From CBDBLK01 sp965243145 (GTDB lineage: Bacteria; Bdellovibrionota; Bacteriovoracia; Bacteriovoracales; Bacteriovoracaceae), in NCBI GenBank assembly GCA_965243145.1, contig CBDEUB010000002.1, positions 310,001 through 374,000 of the forward strand: a stretch of 64,000 nt of DNA, written 5' to 3'. Position numbers and translations under genes: made by a program. The notes beneath the pieces were generated by a model. That model was not told where the DNA came from and made no database searches. It was given only the letters and a program-made list of their open reading frames with translations. Shown here in pieces: positions 50,128 through 58,605 of this stretch (positions within the stretch are counted from its first letter, which is position 1; each line of letters begins with the position of its first letter).

Positions 50128-50606
50128 TGAAGCACCCCCTGGTAATAGATCAAACGCCCTTCAACAACGATGGGCGGCCCCTTGGAGAGATAGCTTTTTT
50201 TGGCCACCATTTGATCATTGACTTTGACCGGAGTGGATTTTTTGTTGACGAAATACAAGGATTTAGGACACTCAAACAAACGCCAAGAGGGAGTTTCTTT
50301 TAACAGCACGAAGGCCATGCAGGGAACACCCTTTTTGATTTCAATGTCCTTGTTGGACTTGCCTTCATCATAGGCCAAATTAAAGTGATACTTTTCACCG
50401 CCTCCAAAGGCGATAAAGTTGTGCTTGAAGTTGACTCCCTTGGATTCAAACACCAGAGTTTTATCCTTGTTGAGTCCGTAAACGAGAAAATCCCCCTTTC
50501 GTCCTCCAGCGTAGTCGGTGATTTTTGCGGGAAAAGTCACCGAAGTCATGTGCGCCAGAGATAAAAAGATGGTGAAGATATGCCCCGGCATGATGTAGTA
50601 GATCAT
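50124..50606 (-). CDS. TraK/VirB9-like protein
   Basis: A 160-residue exported protein. ATG 50606 has a GGGAGG site and overlaps the upstream stop. After a signal-like start (IYYIMPGHIFTIFLSLAH) come strands resembling the N-terminal secretin-like domain of TraK: AKITDYAGGRKGDFLVYGL, FIAFGGGEKYHFNLAY. It is the partner expected between TraE and TraB. Confidence is from order and fold impression rather than a signature. Confidence 0.5.
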   Translation of the reverse strand: MIYYIMPGHIFTIFLSLAHMTSVTFPAKITDYAGGRKGDFLVYGLNKDKTLVFESKGVNFKHNFIAFGGGEKYHFNLAYDEGKSNKDIEIKKGVPCMAFVLLKETPSWRLFECPKSLYFVNKKSTPVKVNDQMVAKKSYLSKGPPIVVEGRLIYYQGVLQ

Positions 50607-51046
50607 CGTTTGTCCTCCCATTGATAAGGGGAAACCAATTTTTGCCCCTTGATGTTGGCGATTCTGTAGAAATGCCTAAACTTGGAATTTTTCTCCAGTT
50701 CAAAGCGATAACCCCGGTGTCCCCGATCGTCTTTGGTGACAATATCGCAGGCGTGACTCCCAAGGGATTTCACCAAGGTGATTTTATCGATCTTGAACGA
50801 CTTACCTTTAATGTCTTTCAAGACCGACTCTCCAAAAAGTCCTTGTTTTGGGGCGTTTTTTATAAAGAGACTTTTCGCCCCAAAATAGCACGCCTCCAAC
50901 GGGGAATACTTATCTTTTCCTGGGCGGTGGAGGTAGATACTGGCCACCAGTACTGCCACCTGGAGCAGGATGCTGATTCCGGTGATGATAAGGAGTGGGA
51001 GTTTGGTTTCTTTGATCCCTTGGACGATGCTTTGGTAGTTTTCCAT
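50603..51046 (-). CDS. TraE/VirB8-like protein
   Basis: A 147-residue inner-membrane protein with one N-terminal helix (LPLLIITGISILLQVAVLVASIYL) and a periplasmic alpha/beta domain, the layout of TraE/VirB8. A strong GGGAGGACATC site decides the ATG. The first 137 bases overlap, in another frame, the 3' end of the VirB6-like gene. VirB8-type proteins assemble the core complex of conjugation and secretion systems. Specific family not proven. Confidence 0.55.
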   Translation of the reverse strand: MENYQSIVQGIKETKLPLLIITGISILLQVAVLVASIYLHRPGKDKYSPLEACYFGAKSLFIKNAPKQGLFGESVLKDIKGKSFKIDKITLVKSLGSHACDIVTKDDRGHRGYRFELEKNSKFRHFYRIANIKGQKLVSPYQWEDKR

Positions 51047-52253
51047 GATGTCCTCCCGAGGTTTGGGTTTGAGGCCTGTCCTTTTTCAAAGAAGGGCCAA
51101 CTTGATTGATTGTCTTTTGTGGAGTCGTTGAAGTCGGCGCAGAAGTTTTATGAGGTGTAGTCTTTAATGTCTGCTCTCTGCTCTTGGTATTTTTGTTTTG
51201 AGTGCTGGCCTGAGTGTTGCTCTGGCCACTCTTTTGAAAATTCTGTCCCGATTTTGCCTGACTTGAGGCCTCCATTCTCCCTTCCTTTTGCTCCCGATTC
51301 TGACCGGAAGAAGGAGTGCCCCGTCTTTGTCTCCCCGAATGATGAGAACTTATGAGATTTTTAGTCATAGATGCCAGTGCTGTTTTGGGGAAAATCATCC
51401 CCATAACAACTTTCAAGGCCTTGGAGGTCAAATTGCGCATGGATGAAATCGTATAATTGGCACTCACTGCTGCGACAATGCCGCCAATTTGTGCTATGCC
51501 AGTTTTATTTAACATGGCCGAAGTGATCAGAGGGACAAAGGCAATAGATAGCGCCATCACAAAGAGAAACGCCGTTCCCATGATCGATCCCCCTATCACC
51601 TCTCCGGCCATATAACCCTTGTTGATCTCATGGCCGAGCATCGCCAAGACAAATACCAAAACATGGGGGAGAACCAGGCACCAGAAATAGCTGATCACTC
51701 CCCCGTATAATGCCCTTCCCATGTTGGGGAAGAGGTAGAGCAGACAGGGGATGCCCAAAAGCCCGTATCCCATATAATACACCAAAGAGTAAACCACTTT
51801 GAGGATCAATAAAAAGATGCTGACAAGGAAAAAAACCGTGATGGCAAAAGGTTCATTGATAAAAGTTTTAAAGAGGTGACTCTTGAAAAAGAAAGCAATC
51901 TTATCTACGATGCCGTTCTGATCTTCCGCCCCTAATTGTTCAAGTAATTTTAAATAAATTCTTCCTTCCAGCATATTCATCAAGAGGACATTGCCTTGTT
52001 TTTGCCTTTCCAAAATTTCGTCGGCCATATCCATGGAGAGGTCGATGCTTTGCTGATAAAAACTGGATACGCTGACTAACAACAGAATGGAAATTAAGGC
52101 GCGCTTGACCAGGGCGAAGGGATTGGCCTCGGCAAAGAACTCGACCAAGACGGCGATGATAAACACACTGGGCATCAGTGCCAGGAAAAAGAGACGGTAC
52201 TCTTCAATGAGTCCGTTTAAATCCAAACTTTGGATGAGGAGGAGGTCTTTCAT
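50910..52253 (-). CDS. VirB6/TrbL-like polytopic membrane protein with low-complexity tail
   Basis: A 447-residue protein with six or more membrane helices in residues 15-290 and a long polar, Gln/Thr/Pro-rich C-terminal tail (about 300-447). This is the layout of VirB6/TrbL proteins, which form the inner-membrane channel of type IV secretion. AAAGGAAA before ATG 52253 supports the start. The tail's last ~45 codons overlap the TraE-like gene in another frame. The gene opens a five-gene unit (52253-48713). Confidence 0.65.
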   Translation of the reverse strand: MKDLLLIQSLDLNGLIEEYRLFFLALMPSVFIIAVLVEFFAEANPFALVKRALISILLLVSVSSFYQQSIDLSMDMADEILERQKQGNVLLMNMLEGRIYLKLLEQLGAEDQNGIVDKIAFFFKSHLFKTFINEPFAITVFFLVSIFLLILKVVYSLVYYMGYGLLGIPCLLYLFPNMGRALYGGVISYFWCLVLPHVLVFVLAMLGHEINKGYMAGEVIGGSIMGTAFLFVMALSIAFVPLITSAMLNKTGIAQIGGIVAAVSANYTISSMRNLTSKALKVVMGMIFPKTALASMTKNLISSHHSGRQRRGTPSSGQNREQKEGRMEASSQAKSGQNFQKSGQSNTQASTQNKNTKSREQTLKTTPHKTSAPTSTTPQKTINQVGPSLKKDRPQTQTSGGHHGKLPKHRPRDQRNQTPTPYHHRNQHPAPGGSTGGQYLPPPPRKR

Positions 52254-52472
52254 CTAAAATTTCCTTTTGTAGGTGGTTGATTCAAAATTTTGTCATGATA
52301 ATTATGTATCAATGAAAAAATAGGTGATTTCTCATCTTCAGTGTTCTTCCCCAATAACAAGCATGGCCTTCTCGGGTTCGCCTAACGAAAACCCAAGAAA
52401 ATAAGTATGTTTTACAAAAATAGGCCTCTTACCCGAATTAAAAATTTCTCTGAAAATCACCGAATAGAATAT

Positions 52473-52877
52473 ATGAAAAAAACTGTCCTCTTATTGGGGA
52501 TTGTTCTTTTTTTTGGCCTTGCTTCTTCTAATTCTAGTGCCAAAAATGAAGGCCAATCCGTTCGCTATGAAGGCCTCTTTCAAATGAGTCTCGATAAGCA
52601 CTATTTCATCTACGAATCACCTCAATATAACAGGAAAATAAAGCTTAATTCTTGCAATAGAAATTTGGCCCAAAAGATTTTTAAACGCTTTTATAAAAAA
52701 GAAAATCCGAGGGTAAAACGATTGATCCCAAACACAAAAGAGGTAAAACAAGTTTCTTTTGAAAGAGATGGCAAGGCCATAACCGCCAAGGTCGGTTCTC
52801 GAATCTATGCCTTTCTCGAAAGTCTACCGAAAAAAATTTCCATTTATGTTGCGCTGATGAGAAAACCATGCCCATAA
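52473..52877 (+). CDS. Exported protein of unknown function
   Basis: A 134-residue protein. ATG 52473 gives a clean signal peptide (MKKTVLLLGIVLFFGLASS); a longer frame from 52407 would add 22 residues without a signal. The mature part is basic (KIFKRFYKKENPRVKRLIP) and ends with a short Cys-Pro tail. No family recognised. Its end overlaps the start of the metalloprotease gene by ten bases, so the two are probably co-transcribed. Confidence 0.45.
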   Translation: MKKTVLLLGIVLFFGLASSNSSAKNEGQSVRYEGLFQMSLDKHYFIYESPQYNRKIKLNSCNRNLAQKIFKRFYKKENPRVKRLIPNTKEVKQVSFERDGKAITAKVGSRIYAFLESLPKKISIYVALMRKPCP

Positions 52878-54925
52878 TTATCTTTGCCATTGCTGTTTTT
52901 ACTATTTCCAGCGTACTTCCCCGAGAGGAATGGCTATCGAACCCTACTCACAAGCTACAAGAAATTATTGATTGGGCCACGACACCTCCAACAAGGTTAT
53001 GTGCTGAAAAACTCCAATCTAACCACCAAAGTTCTCGATCAAATGACAATAACAACCCCTACCAAGAATGCCTAGAAAATATTTGTGGCCCCAGTGATCA
53101 ATTTATTCCTCTTAGAACTAGGCACTATCGGAAAAAATACGGCCTGGAAAAATTTGATGCTCACCAATTAAAAAATACAACGAGAGGAGGAAGGGAAATC
53201 TCTCAAAAAATTGCCGAATATTACTCTTTAGAAGAACAATTAGAACTCGATCCGAAAAGAAAGGCAGAATTAAAGGATGCTATCCTTCCAATGCTCGAAA
53301 ACCCTGTCCGCCATATTGAACTTCCTACTCATGGTATTTATGGCGGGGCCATTTTTGGAAAAGTGTACGATATTATGGATATGGTTGTTATTCACACTTA
53401 CAATGATGAGGGGGAATTAATTGATACTAAACTTAACGAAGATTCTTTTAAGAATATTGATGATCAACTCAAGGCCCAATACAGAGAATTAGGCCAAAGT
53501 TATGTGAATTACAATAAGGCCCCTCTTAGGATTTTGGCCCAAAATTCTGTGAGTAAATACCTCTCAGAAAAATATGGCAATATTCCCTTACAAGATGCCA
53601 TTACCAAATATATCGACTATGCCATAGGCCTACAAGAACGCATGCAAAAAAATATTGGTATGTCAATAATCAATTATCCCTTTGATCTTCAAGAATTAAA
53701 AATCCGAGCACAAAACCAAGCGATCACTTCATTTGAACTGGATCAACTCGTACAAATAACTGATCCCATGGGCGTATTTGAAGTTTATTTTGATTATCAA
53801 GATAAGTACGGTAGAGAAATAGCAGGAGAAATGGAATCAATACTGCTAGAATGGTTGAAAAACAAAGGAAAAGATGAACTCAAAGCACTTGTCGAAGATG
53901 AGGATGAAGATTCATCTGAGGAAAGGGAACGGTTGGCCCAATCTTTGAAACATTCTGAAGAGCAGTGTCTGGCCGCCTGGCATCAAAGATATAATCTCTA
54001 TCCCACTCAAGAGGCCATCGAACAACTTAAACAATTGTCCTCTGAAGCAAAAAAGAACTTTATCGACAAAGTTGAAAAGGCCCCAGGAATTTCCAACGCA
54101 TCCAAAGAAAAAATGACTGGTAAACTCGATGCTATCTCGTTTCAGTTCCCCTTCTCCCGAGAATTTTACCACACATCCCTTATTCAGGCGCTTGATCAAA
54201 AAATACAGCAAAAAAGAAAATTCAATCAGTCTATCTTAGAGATTACGACAAATCCAAAAAATATGTTGACTATAATGGCCTTAAATGCCATGAATGAAGA
54301 AGAAAGCAAAGACTCTCAAGATGAAACGGAAGATGAAGATGAACTCGATGAAGAAATCGCAGACTTGTGCTCAACTTTTCTCGAACAAAAACCTTTTTCT
54401 GATAATTACACTATTACAAAATTCGGTGCAGTTAATCTTGAATATGATCTGGCCCTTGGCCCACCGTCGTATGCTCGCCAAGTCATTGGCCATGAAATGG
54501 GCCATAACCTCCACGACATCATTGCTGAATCAAACGGCATAAGTTCAGAAACGAAAGCAGCATTTAATGAAGTCAGGGACTGCCTTACTCACATGCAAAG
54601 TTTTATTCCTGGAGGCAATGACGAAATGTACTCTGAAGAAGATTTTTCCGACCTCGCGGCCTTTATCGTTGAAGACGGCACTTTTCGGCCTTTCGGCTGT
54701 TATTTTTTATTACAAAATCCCAAAGGAGTTTTTTTTAATGATTTATCCATCGCCAATTCTAACCCAGAGGACGATCATTCTAGCTGGGTGCTGAGGATAT
54801 TAAAATACTATGTGGATAAGAATATCACTCTGCCTAACTCGTGCCAAAATGCTTTATTCTTGGATGCTGGCATCCTCAATTTTGAGGCCCACAAATGTGC
54901 TGCGCCTTTGTTGAAGCTGCCTTAA
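52868..54925 (+). CDS. Exported HEMGH metalloprotease-like protein
   Basis: A 685-residue protein with a short N-terminal signal (PIIIFAIAVFTISSVLP) and, near the C-terminus, a zincin motif QVIGHEMGHNLHDII (His near residue 542) followed by MYSEEDFSDLAAFIVEDG, where Glu and Asp could complete the metal site in the manner of neprilysin-type or gluzincin enzymes. The middle is helical and acidic (DEDEDSSEERERL, DETEDEDELDEE). Family unassigned. AT-rich relative to the chromosome, and flanked by the conjugation-type genes. Confidence 0.6.
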   Translation: MPIIIFAIAVFTISSVLPREEWLSNPTHKLQEIIDWATTPPTRLCAEKLQSNHQSSRSNDNNNPYQECLENICGPSDQFIPLRTRHYRKKYGLEKFDAHQLKNTTRGGREISQKIAEYYSLEEQLELDPKRKAELKDAILPMLENPVRHIELPTHGIYGGAIFGKVYDIMDMVVIHTYNDEGELIDTKLNEDSFKNIDDQLKAQYRELGQSYVNYNKAPLRILAQNSVSKYLSEKYGNIPLQDAITKYIDYAIGLQERMQKNIGMSIINYPFDLQELKIRAQNQAITSFELDQLVQITDPMGVFEVYFDYQDKYGREIAGEMESILLEWLKNKGKDELKALVEDEDEDSSEERERLAQSLKHSEEQCLAAWHQRYNLYPTQEAIEQLKQLSSEAKKNFIDKVEKAPGISNASKEKMTGKLDAISFQFPFSREFYHTSLIQALDQKIQQKRKFNQSILEITTNPKNMLTIMALNAMNEEESKDSQDETEDEDELDEEIADLCSTFLEQKPFSDNYTITKFGAVNLEYDLALGPPSYARQVIGHEMGHNLHDIIAESNGISSETKAAFNEVRDCLTHMQSFIPGGNDEMYSEEDFSDLAAFIVEDGTFRPFGCYFLLQNPKGVFFNDLSIANSNPEDDHSSWVLRILKYYVDKNITLPNSCQNALFLDAGILNFEAHKCAAPLLKLP

Positions 54926-54990
54926 TTCTGGCAATAGTTTTTTTAAATTTAAGGATTTAAATTCAACTGGAATTTTTGCTATTGATTAAC

Positions 54991-55743
54991 TTATTTTAAA
55001 TTTTCTGTACATGATTTTATAAATTTATAGCCGAAGGTTGTAAAATAAAGCACGGTGACAGATTCTTCTTCGACAGAAGGTTCATAATCTCCACGATCAG
55101 TATAACCACTTGGATGATATTTAATATCTCCAATATGAAACTTGCTTTTCAGTATTCCTAATCGAAGTAGGTTATCTAAATAAAAATCCGAATATGAGTG
55201 CCTTTCAATATCAATTTTCTTTAAAAAATTAGAGAACTCTTCTTCTATGCTACCTTGAGATAAGGCATCACATATTTCATCTTCTCCATATTTTTCAAGA
55301 TTGTCTGAACAAACATTTGCAATATGTTCAATAATTTTGACTTCATCAGGGGAAAGATTTTCTAAAACACGAATAAAAGATTTATGGGCAATCTCATCAA
55401 ACCTTTTGTCCATAGAGTTGAGCAATAAATTGGCATACATTGTTTTCAGTATTTCATCATCTTCTAAAAATAATCTTTGCAAAATACTCAATCCAATATC
55501 TTTCGGTGGTGGAGATACATTTTCAGGGCAATTTTGAAATCTTTTATTTATTTTCAATGAAAGGAATTTAACGATTTCTTCTTTATTGTCCACTATTTTT
55601 TCAAGAGGATACAGAATCAAGTTCAATGTTTTTGCCAGGATATTAACAGTTTTTGCCAATTCGAGAGTATTGGGTTCCATCATTTCATAAATAATTTTTT
55701 CAATGTTTTTATCCACTTTATTATCCTTTTGCATTTTGAGCAC
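54991..55743 (-). CDS. Abi-alpha (DUF4393)-like protein
   Basis: A 250-residue cytoplasmic protein with the Abi-alpha (DUF4393) pattern: PPPKDIGLSILQRLFLEDDE, MYANLLLNSMDKRFDEIAHKSFIRVLENLSPDEVKIIEHI. Families of this type are linked to abortive phage infection. The gene is AT-rich and follows seven bases after the end of the gene at 55750, making a two-gene unit. The effector mechanism is not known. Confidence 0.7.
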   Translation of the reverse strand: MLKMQKDNKVDKNIEKIIYEMMEPNTLELAKTVNILAKTLNLILYPLEKIVDNKEEIVKFLSLKINKRFQNCPENVSPPPKDIGLSILQRLFLEDDEILKTMYANLLLNSMDKRFDEIAHKSFIRVLENLSPDEVKIIEHIANVCSDNLEKYGEDEICDALSQGSIEEEFSNFLKKIDIERHSYSDFYLDNLLRLGILKSKFHIGDIKYHPSGYTDRGDYEPSVEEESVTVLYFTTFGYKFIKSCTENLK

Positions 55744-55749
55744 AGTTCT

Positions 55750-57057
55750 TTAATTTGGCAATTCTCTGGTTTCCATTTTCAAAATAAAATCACCATTCTT
55801 TTGGGAAATGAGTTTAAAGTCGCCCATAAAATACTTGTAATCATCAAAATCATTTCTTTTTCTCTCTTCAAAAAGTTTTATCCATTTATTATCATAGTTC
55901 TCTTTCATTTCTTTTGGATATTCTGCTATTCCCTGATTCAAAAGAGATAAGTTCCAAACCGCCCAAGGCACTTTTAAGGCGTTTGCAATTATTTTCAGAT
56001 CAGTCTCTCCGTCATCAAATATTTTCTTCAAAAGTGGCATGGAGTATTCTAAAAAAACTTCTGATGCTTCTTGTTTTTTATCTTTTGGTGCATCAGTCTC
56101 ATTTGACTGCTGCATATTGTGTTCAATGATTTTTTCTTTATCTCTCTGAGACAATACACGATCAAAGGCCATATAGAGTTTTTCCTTTTCACTAAACTCT
56201 TTACTACAAGGCAATGAATGAGAGAGGTCGGGAAGTCCATTTAGAAAAATGGTATCTCCAGCAACACAGGCGAATCCAAAGAAAATAAATTCATTCCAAT
56301 AATCCACTGATGGCCCAAATTTCATAAAGTCGTGAAGATTCTTTTTATCCACTCCCTTTCTTTCAAAAAATGAGTTCCACTCTTCTTTGCTGGAAAGTAA
56401 AACATAGGGTGCTGAAAGGGTGATAGCATGGCCATCGGGATCAAAAGGTGGGAAAACTCTTATGTACCAAAGTTGTCCAACTCTCCCTTCAATACCATCT
56501 AGGCCAAGACACCAAAAATTTTTGTCGGAGACTAACTCCTTGAGGAGGAATTTTTCCCCTTTGATTTCACAAACTTCATAAATGCCCATTCTCGAATTGC
56601 TTATGTTCTTTACTATTTCTCTCTCTTCGTAGGAAATCTTTAAAATATCTCTCAATTCAAGGAACATACTGCTCAAGGTTTCACGGTCACATCCAAAGTG
56701 AAAATCTGCAAGTTCCCATATTCTGTAGTAAGACTCTGTGACAGGGCCACCTTTCGAGTCACCTGGCCTATAGAGTTTTTCTTGGGATTCTAATGCTTTT
56801 TTAAAGTCCTCCATCTCCTCGGTTCTCAACATCCCATACATACAACCCGCTATAAATTTAATGCCGTAGAGATAGGGGTAATAAAGAGAGTCAATTTCTT
56901 TGGCCCTATGCTGTTGTTCAAATTCTTCCAACCCATCTTCTGGCCTCATTTTTTTGGCCAGTTCCTTCATTTCCTTAACATCGGAAATTTCAACAACCTT
57001 TTGCTTGACTTGGAGTAGAATTTCTCTTCTCAGCGTTTGAGCAATCTTTCCCATCAT
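55750..57057 (-). CDS. Large protein of unknown function upstream of the Abi-alpha gene
   Basis: A 435-residue cytoplasmic protein without recognisable domains. Features are an acidic-basic helical N-terminus (DVKEMKELAKKMRPEDGLEEFEQ), an aromatic block GDSKGGPVTESYYRIW, a beta-rich middle (GQLWYIRVFPPFDPDGHAITL) and a helical C-terminus with many Lys/Glu. It is AT-rich like its partner and starts the two-gene unit. Together they look like an uncharacterised defence or host-interaction cassette. No claim beyond the pairing. Confidence 0.5.
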   Translation of the reverse strand: MMGKIAQTLRREILLQVKQKVVEISDVKEMKELAKKMRPEDGLEEFEQQHRAKEIDSLYYPYLYGIKFIAGCMYGMLRTEEMEDFKKALESQEKLYRPGDSKGGPVTESYYRIWELADFHFGCDRETLSSMFLELRDILKISYEEREIVKNISNSRMGIYEVCEIKGEKFLLKELVSDKNFWCLGLDGIEGRVGQLWYIRVFPPFDPDGHAITLSAPYVLLSSKEEWNSFFERKGVDKKNLHDFMKFGPSVDYWNEFIFFGFACVAGDTIFLNGLPDLSHSLPCSKEFSEKEKLYMAFDRVLSQRDKEKIIEHNMQQSNETDAPKDKKQEASEVFLEYSMPLLKKIFDDGETDLKIIANALKVPWAVWNLSLLNQGIAEYPKEMKENYDNKWIKLFEERKRNDFDDYKYFMGDFKLISQKNGDFILKMETRELPN

Positions 57058-57265
57058 TTATCCCACATGGCCCCAAGGCCTCAAACATTGGACTGGCCTA
57101 TTCGCTGGCCATTGGCATCTTATCCCAGGTAGGGGCCTTATTTTCAAGGGAGACGGTAAATTATACTCTCTTTTTTTCCAATAACTTGTCGCGTAATTAA
57201 AATCGAGGCCATAGGGAGTGGAGGACGAGAGTTGGAGTTTTCCTAGCGACGCCCCACCAAATTAA

Positions 57266-57279
57266 TGCAATGCATTGCA
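57266..57279. promoter_or_regulatory. Palindrome, possible operator
   Basis: TGCAATGCATTGCA is a perfect 14-base palindrome, 22 bases before the -35 box of the promoter at 57302. Such a site could bind a dimeric regulator; none is identified. Confidence 0.35.
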
Positions 57280-57301
57280 AACTGCTATTTAAGAATACCG
57301 A

Positions 57302-57330
57302 TTGAAAATTTTTTATTTTTTGAGTACACT
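57302..57330 (+). promoter_or_regulatory. Promoter of the lipoprotein gene
   Basis: TTGAAA at 57302-57307, a 17-base T-rich spacer and TACACT at 57325-57330. The gene starts at 57376 with an AAGGAGGG site, giving an untranslated leader of about 40 bases. Confidence 0.65.
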
Positions 57331-57375
57331 AGCATTAACTCGTTTCCACCCCAAGTTTACCAAGGAGGGCGCTTC

Positions 57376-57981
57376 GTGAAAACAGTAAAAAACATTGTCT
57401 TCTCTTCCCTTTTTCTTCTTCTCGCAGTTGGCTGTTCGCAAATGGCCAAAAGGCCAGAGACACCCGCATTGGCCCAAACCCACTCGCAAAATGGGCAAGG
57501 CCAAAAACCCCGTTGCGAAAAGAGAAGGCCCGCATCTTCGGACGGCCAATACTACTATATTGGTTCCCAGGGATACCGCATCGATCGGGAGGCCTTGGCC
57601 GATTTTATCCAGGCCAGTTTCAATCACTCGGCCCGCAAGCGAGAGAAATCCCTCAATTCAGATGTCTATGCGATCCATTCAGTGGCAAAAATTGAATCCT
57701 CCGTCGGCAGCAATATTATTGCTGGAATAACTTTGGGAGTCGTCAAACGCTCGAACTACAAGGCCTTCTTTTCCGGAGCGTACAGAGAAAATTCCCAATT
57801 TTCAGGTTATTGTCATCTCGACCTGTCCCTGGCAGAAGACAAAGTGAAAAAAGTGCATTTGCACCGCTGTTTTCTCAATTATGCCGACAAAGAGCTAAAA
57901 CCAATACCACACCCTCGAACTTCTATTGAGCGCACATTGGAGGAGGCCGGAGTGGGCAAAGTGCCTATCCAATGTGAATAA
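57376..57981 (+). CDS. Lipoprotein of unknown function
   Basis: A 201-residue protein with a GTG start after AAGGAGGG and a lipobox (LFLLLAVGC). A longer in-frame start at 57265 is discarded. The mature part contains a DGQYYYIGSQGYRID segment, a conserved-looking SNIIAGITLGVVKRSN strand and several cysteines (YCHLDLS, HLHRCFL). No family recognised. It has its own promoter. Confidence 0.5.
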   Translation: MKTVKNIVFSSLFLLLAVGCSQMAKRPETPALAQTHSQNGQGQKPRCEKRRPASSDGQYYYIGSQGYRIDREALADFIQASFNHSARKREKSLNSDVYAIHSVAKIESSVGSNIIAGITLGVVKRSNYKAFFSGAYRENSQFSGYCHLDLSLAEDKVKKVHLHRCFLNYADKELKPIPHPRTSIERTLEEAGVGKVPIQCE

Positions 57982-58059
57982 TTCCCCTTGTTTTGCGCCC
58001 CAAAGAATGTCAAAATAAATTGAAGGAAACTCTGGCCACACTAAGGGAGTTTGGCCCCC

Positions 58060-58605
58060 ATGAAAGCAGGAAGCACTGGCCACACCAAATTGCCGAGAAT
58101 TTTTGGATTAGCATTCGTCTTTTTGTTGTTCGTTTCCCTGTGCCAGACTGAAAGTTTTGCCTCGGAAAAAAAGCGAAATTTCAAGTTAAAAAGTTTAACC
58201 TTTTCCGTACAAACCAACATGCCCGGATTTTATTTTGAAGGGTCTCTCCAAAAAACCGTGTCCATTAAAAATAAAGACACCACTTATCACCTGCTCATCC
58301 CCATAGAAGAACTCACCACCGAACTCTCCCTGCGCGACCGGCACATGCGCCGGGACATTTTCAAAAATCAAGACATTCGCTTCACTGGCAAAGTCAAATG
58401 CCCAAATAAAACCAGGTGCAAAGTCAAAGGCCAACTCGAAATGGCGGGCCAAAAGAAAACCTTGCTCCTGGTTTTAAATAAATCGGGAAAAGAGTTTAAA
58501 TTGAATTACCAACTTAAACTCAGCGACTTTTCCATCCCTCCCCCCGAATTTATGGGCGTGAAGGTTAAAAATGAAATTGCCATCGTGGCCACTGTCGCTC
58601 GCTAG
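58060..58605 (+). CDS. YceI-like exported protein
   Basis: A 181-residue protein with an N-terminal hydrophobic stretch (IFGLAFVFLLFVSLCQTESFA) and a YceI-type barrel: FKLKSLTFSVQT, YHLLIPIEELTTELSLRDRHMRR, DIRFTGKVKC, VKGQLEMAGQKKTLLL. It is related to the YceI protein at 40645 but more divergent. The start at ATG 58060 is preferred to a TTG. The 3' end overlaps the next gene by 35 bases, so they are coupled. Confidence 0.7.
   Translation: MKAGSTGHTKLPRIFGLAFVFLLFVSLCQTESFASEKKRNFKLKSLTFSVQTNMPGFYFEGSLQKTVSIKNKDTTYHLLIPIEELTTELSLRDRHMRRDIFKNQDIRFTGKVKCPNKTRCKVKGQLEMAGQKKTLLLVLNKSGKEFKLNYQLKLSDFSIPPPEFMGVKVKNEIAIVATVAR

Larger units (their letters stand above)
57061..57375. other. Spacer upstream of the lipoprotein gene
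   Basis: About 315 bases between the divergent unknown gene (starts 57057, minus) and the lipoprotein at 57376. It contains the palindrome at 57266-57279 and the promoter at 57302-57330 listed separately. Nothing else is recognised. Confidence 0.4.

Noticed and set aside
57061..57260. Second attachment end for the tRNA-linked element
   Set aside because: No copy of the tRNA 3' sequence (GTTCGAGTCCAGC or ATGCCCCACCA) was found here or elsewhere in the window.
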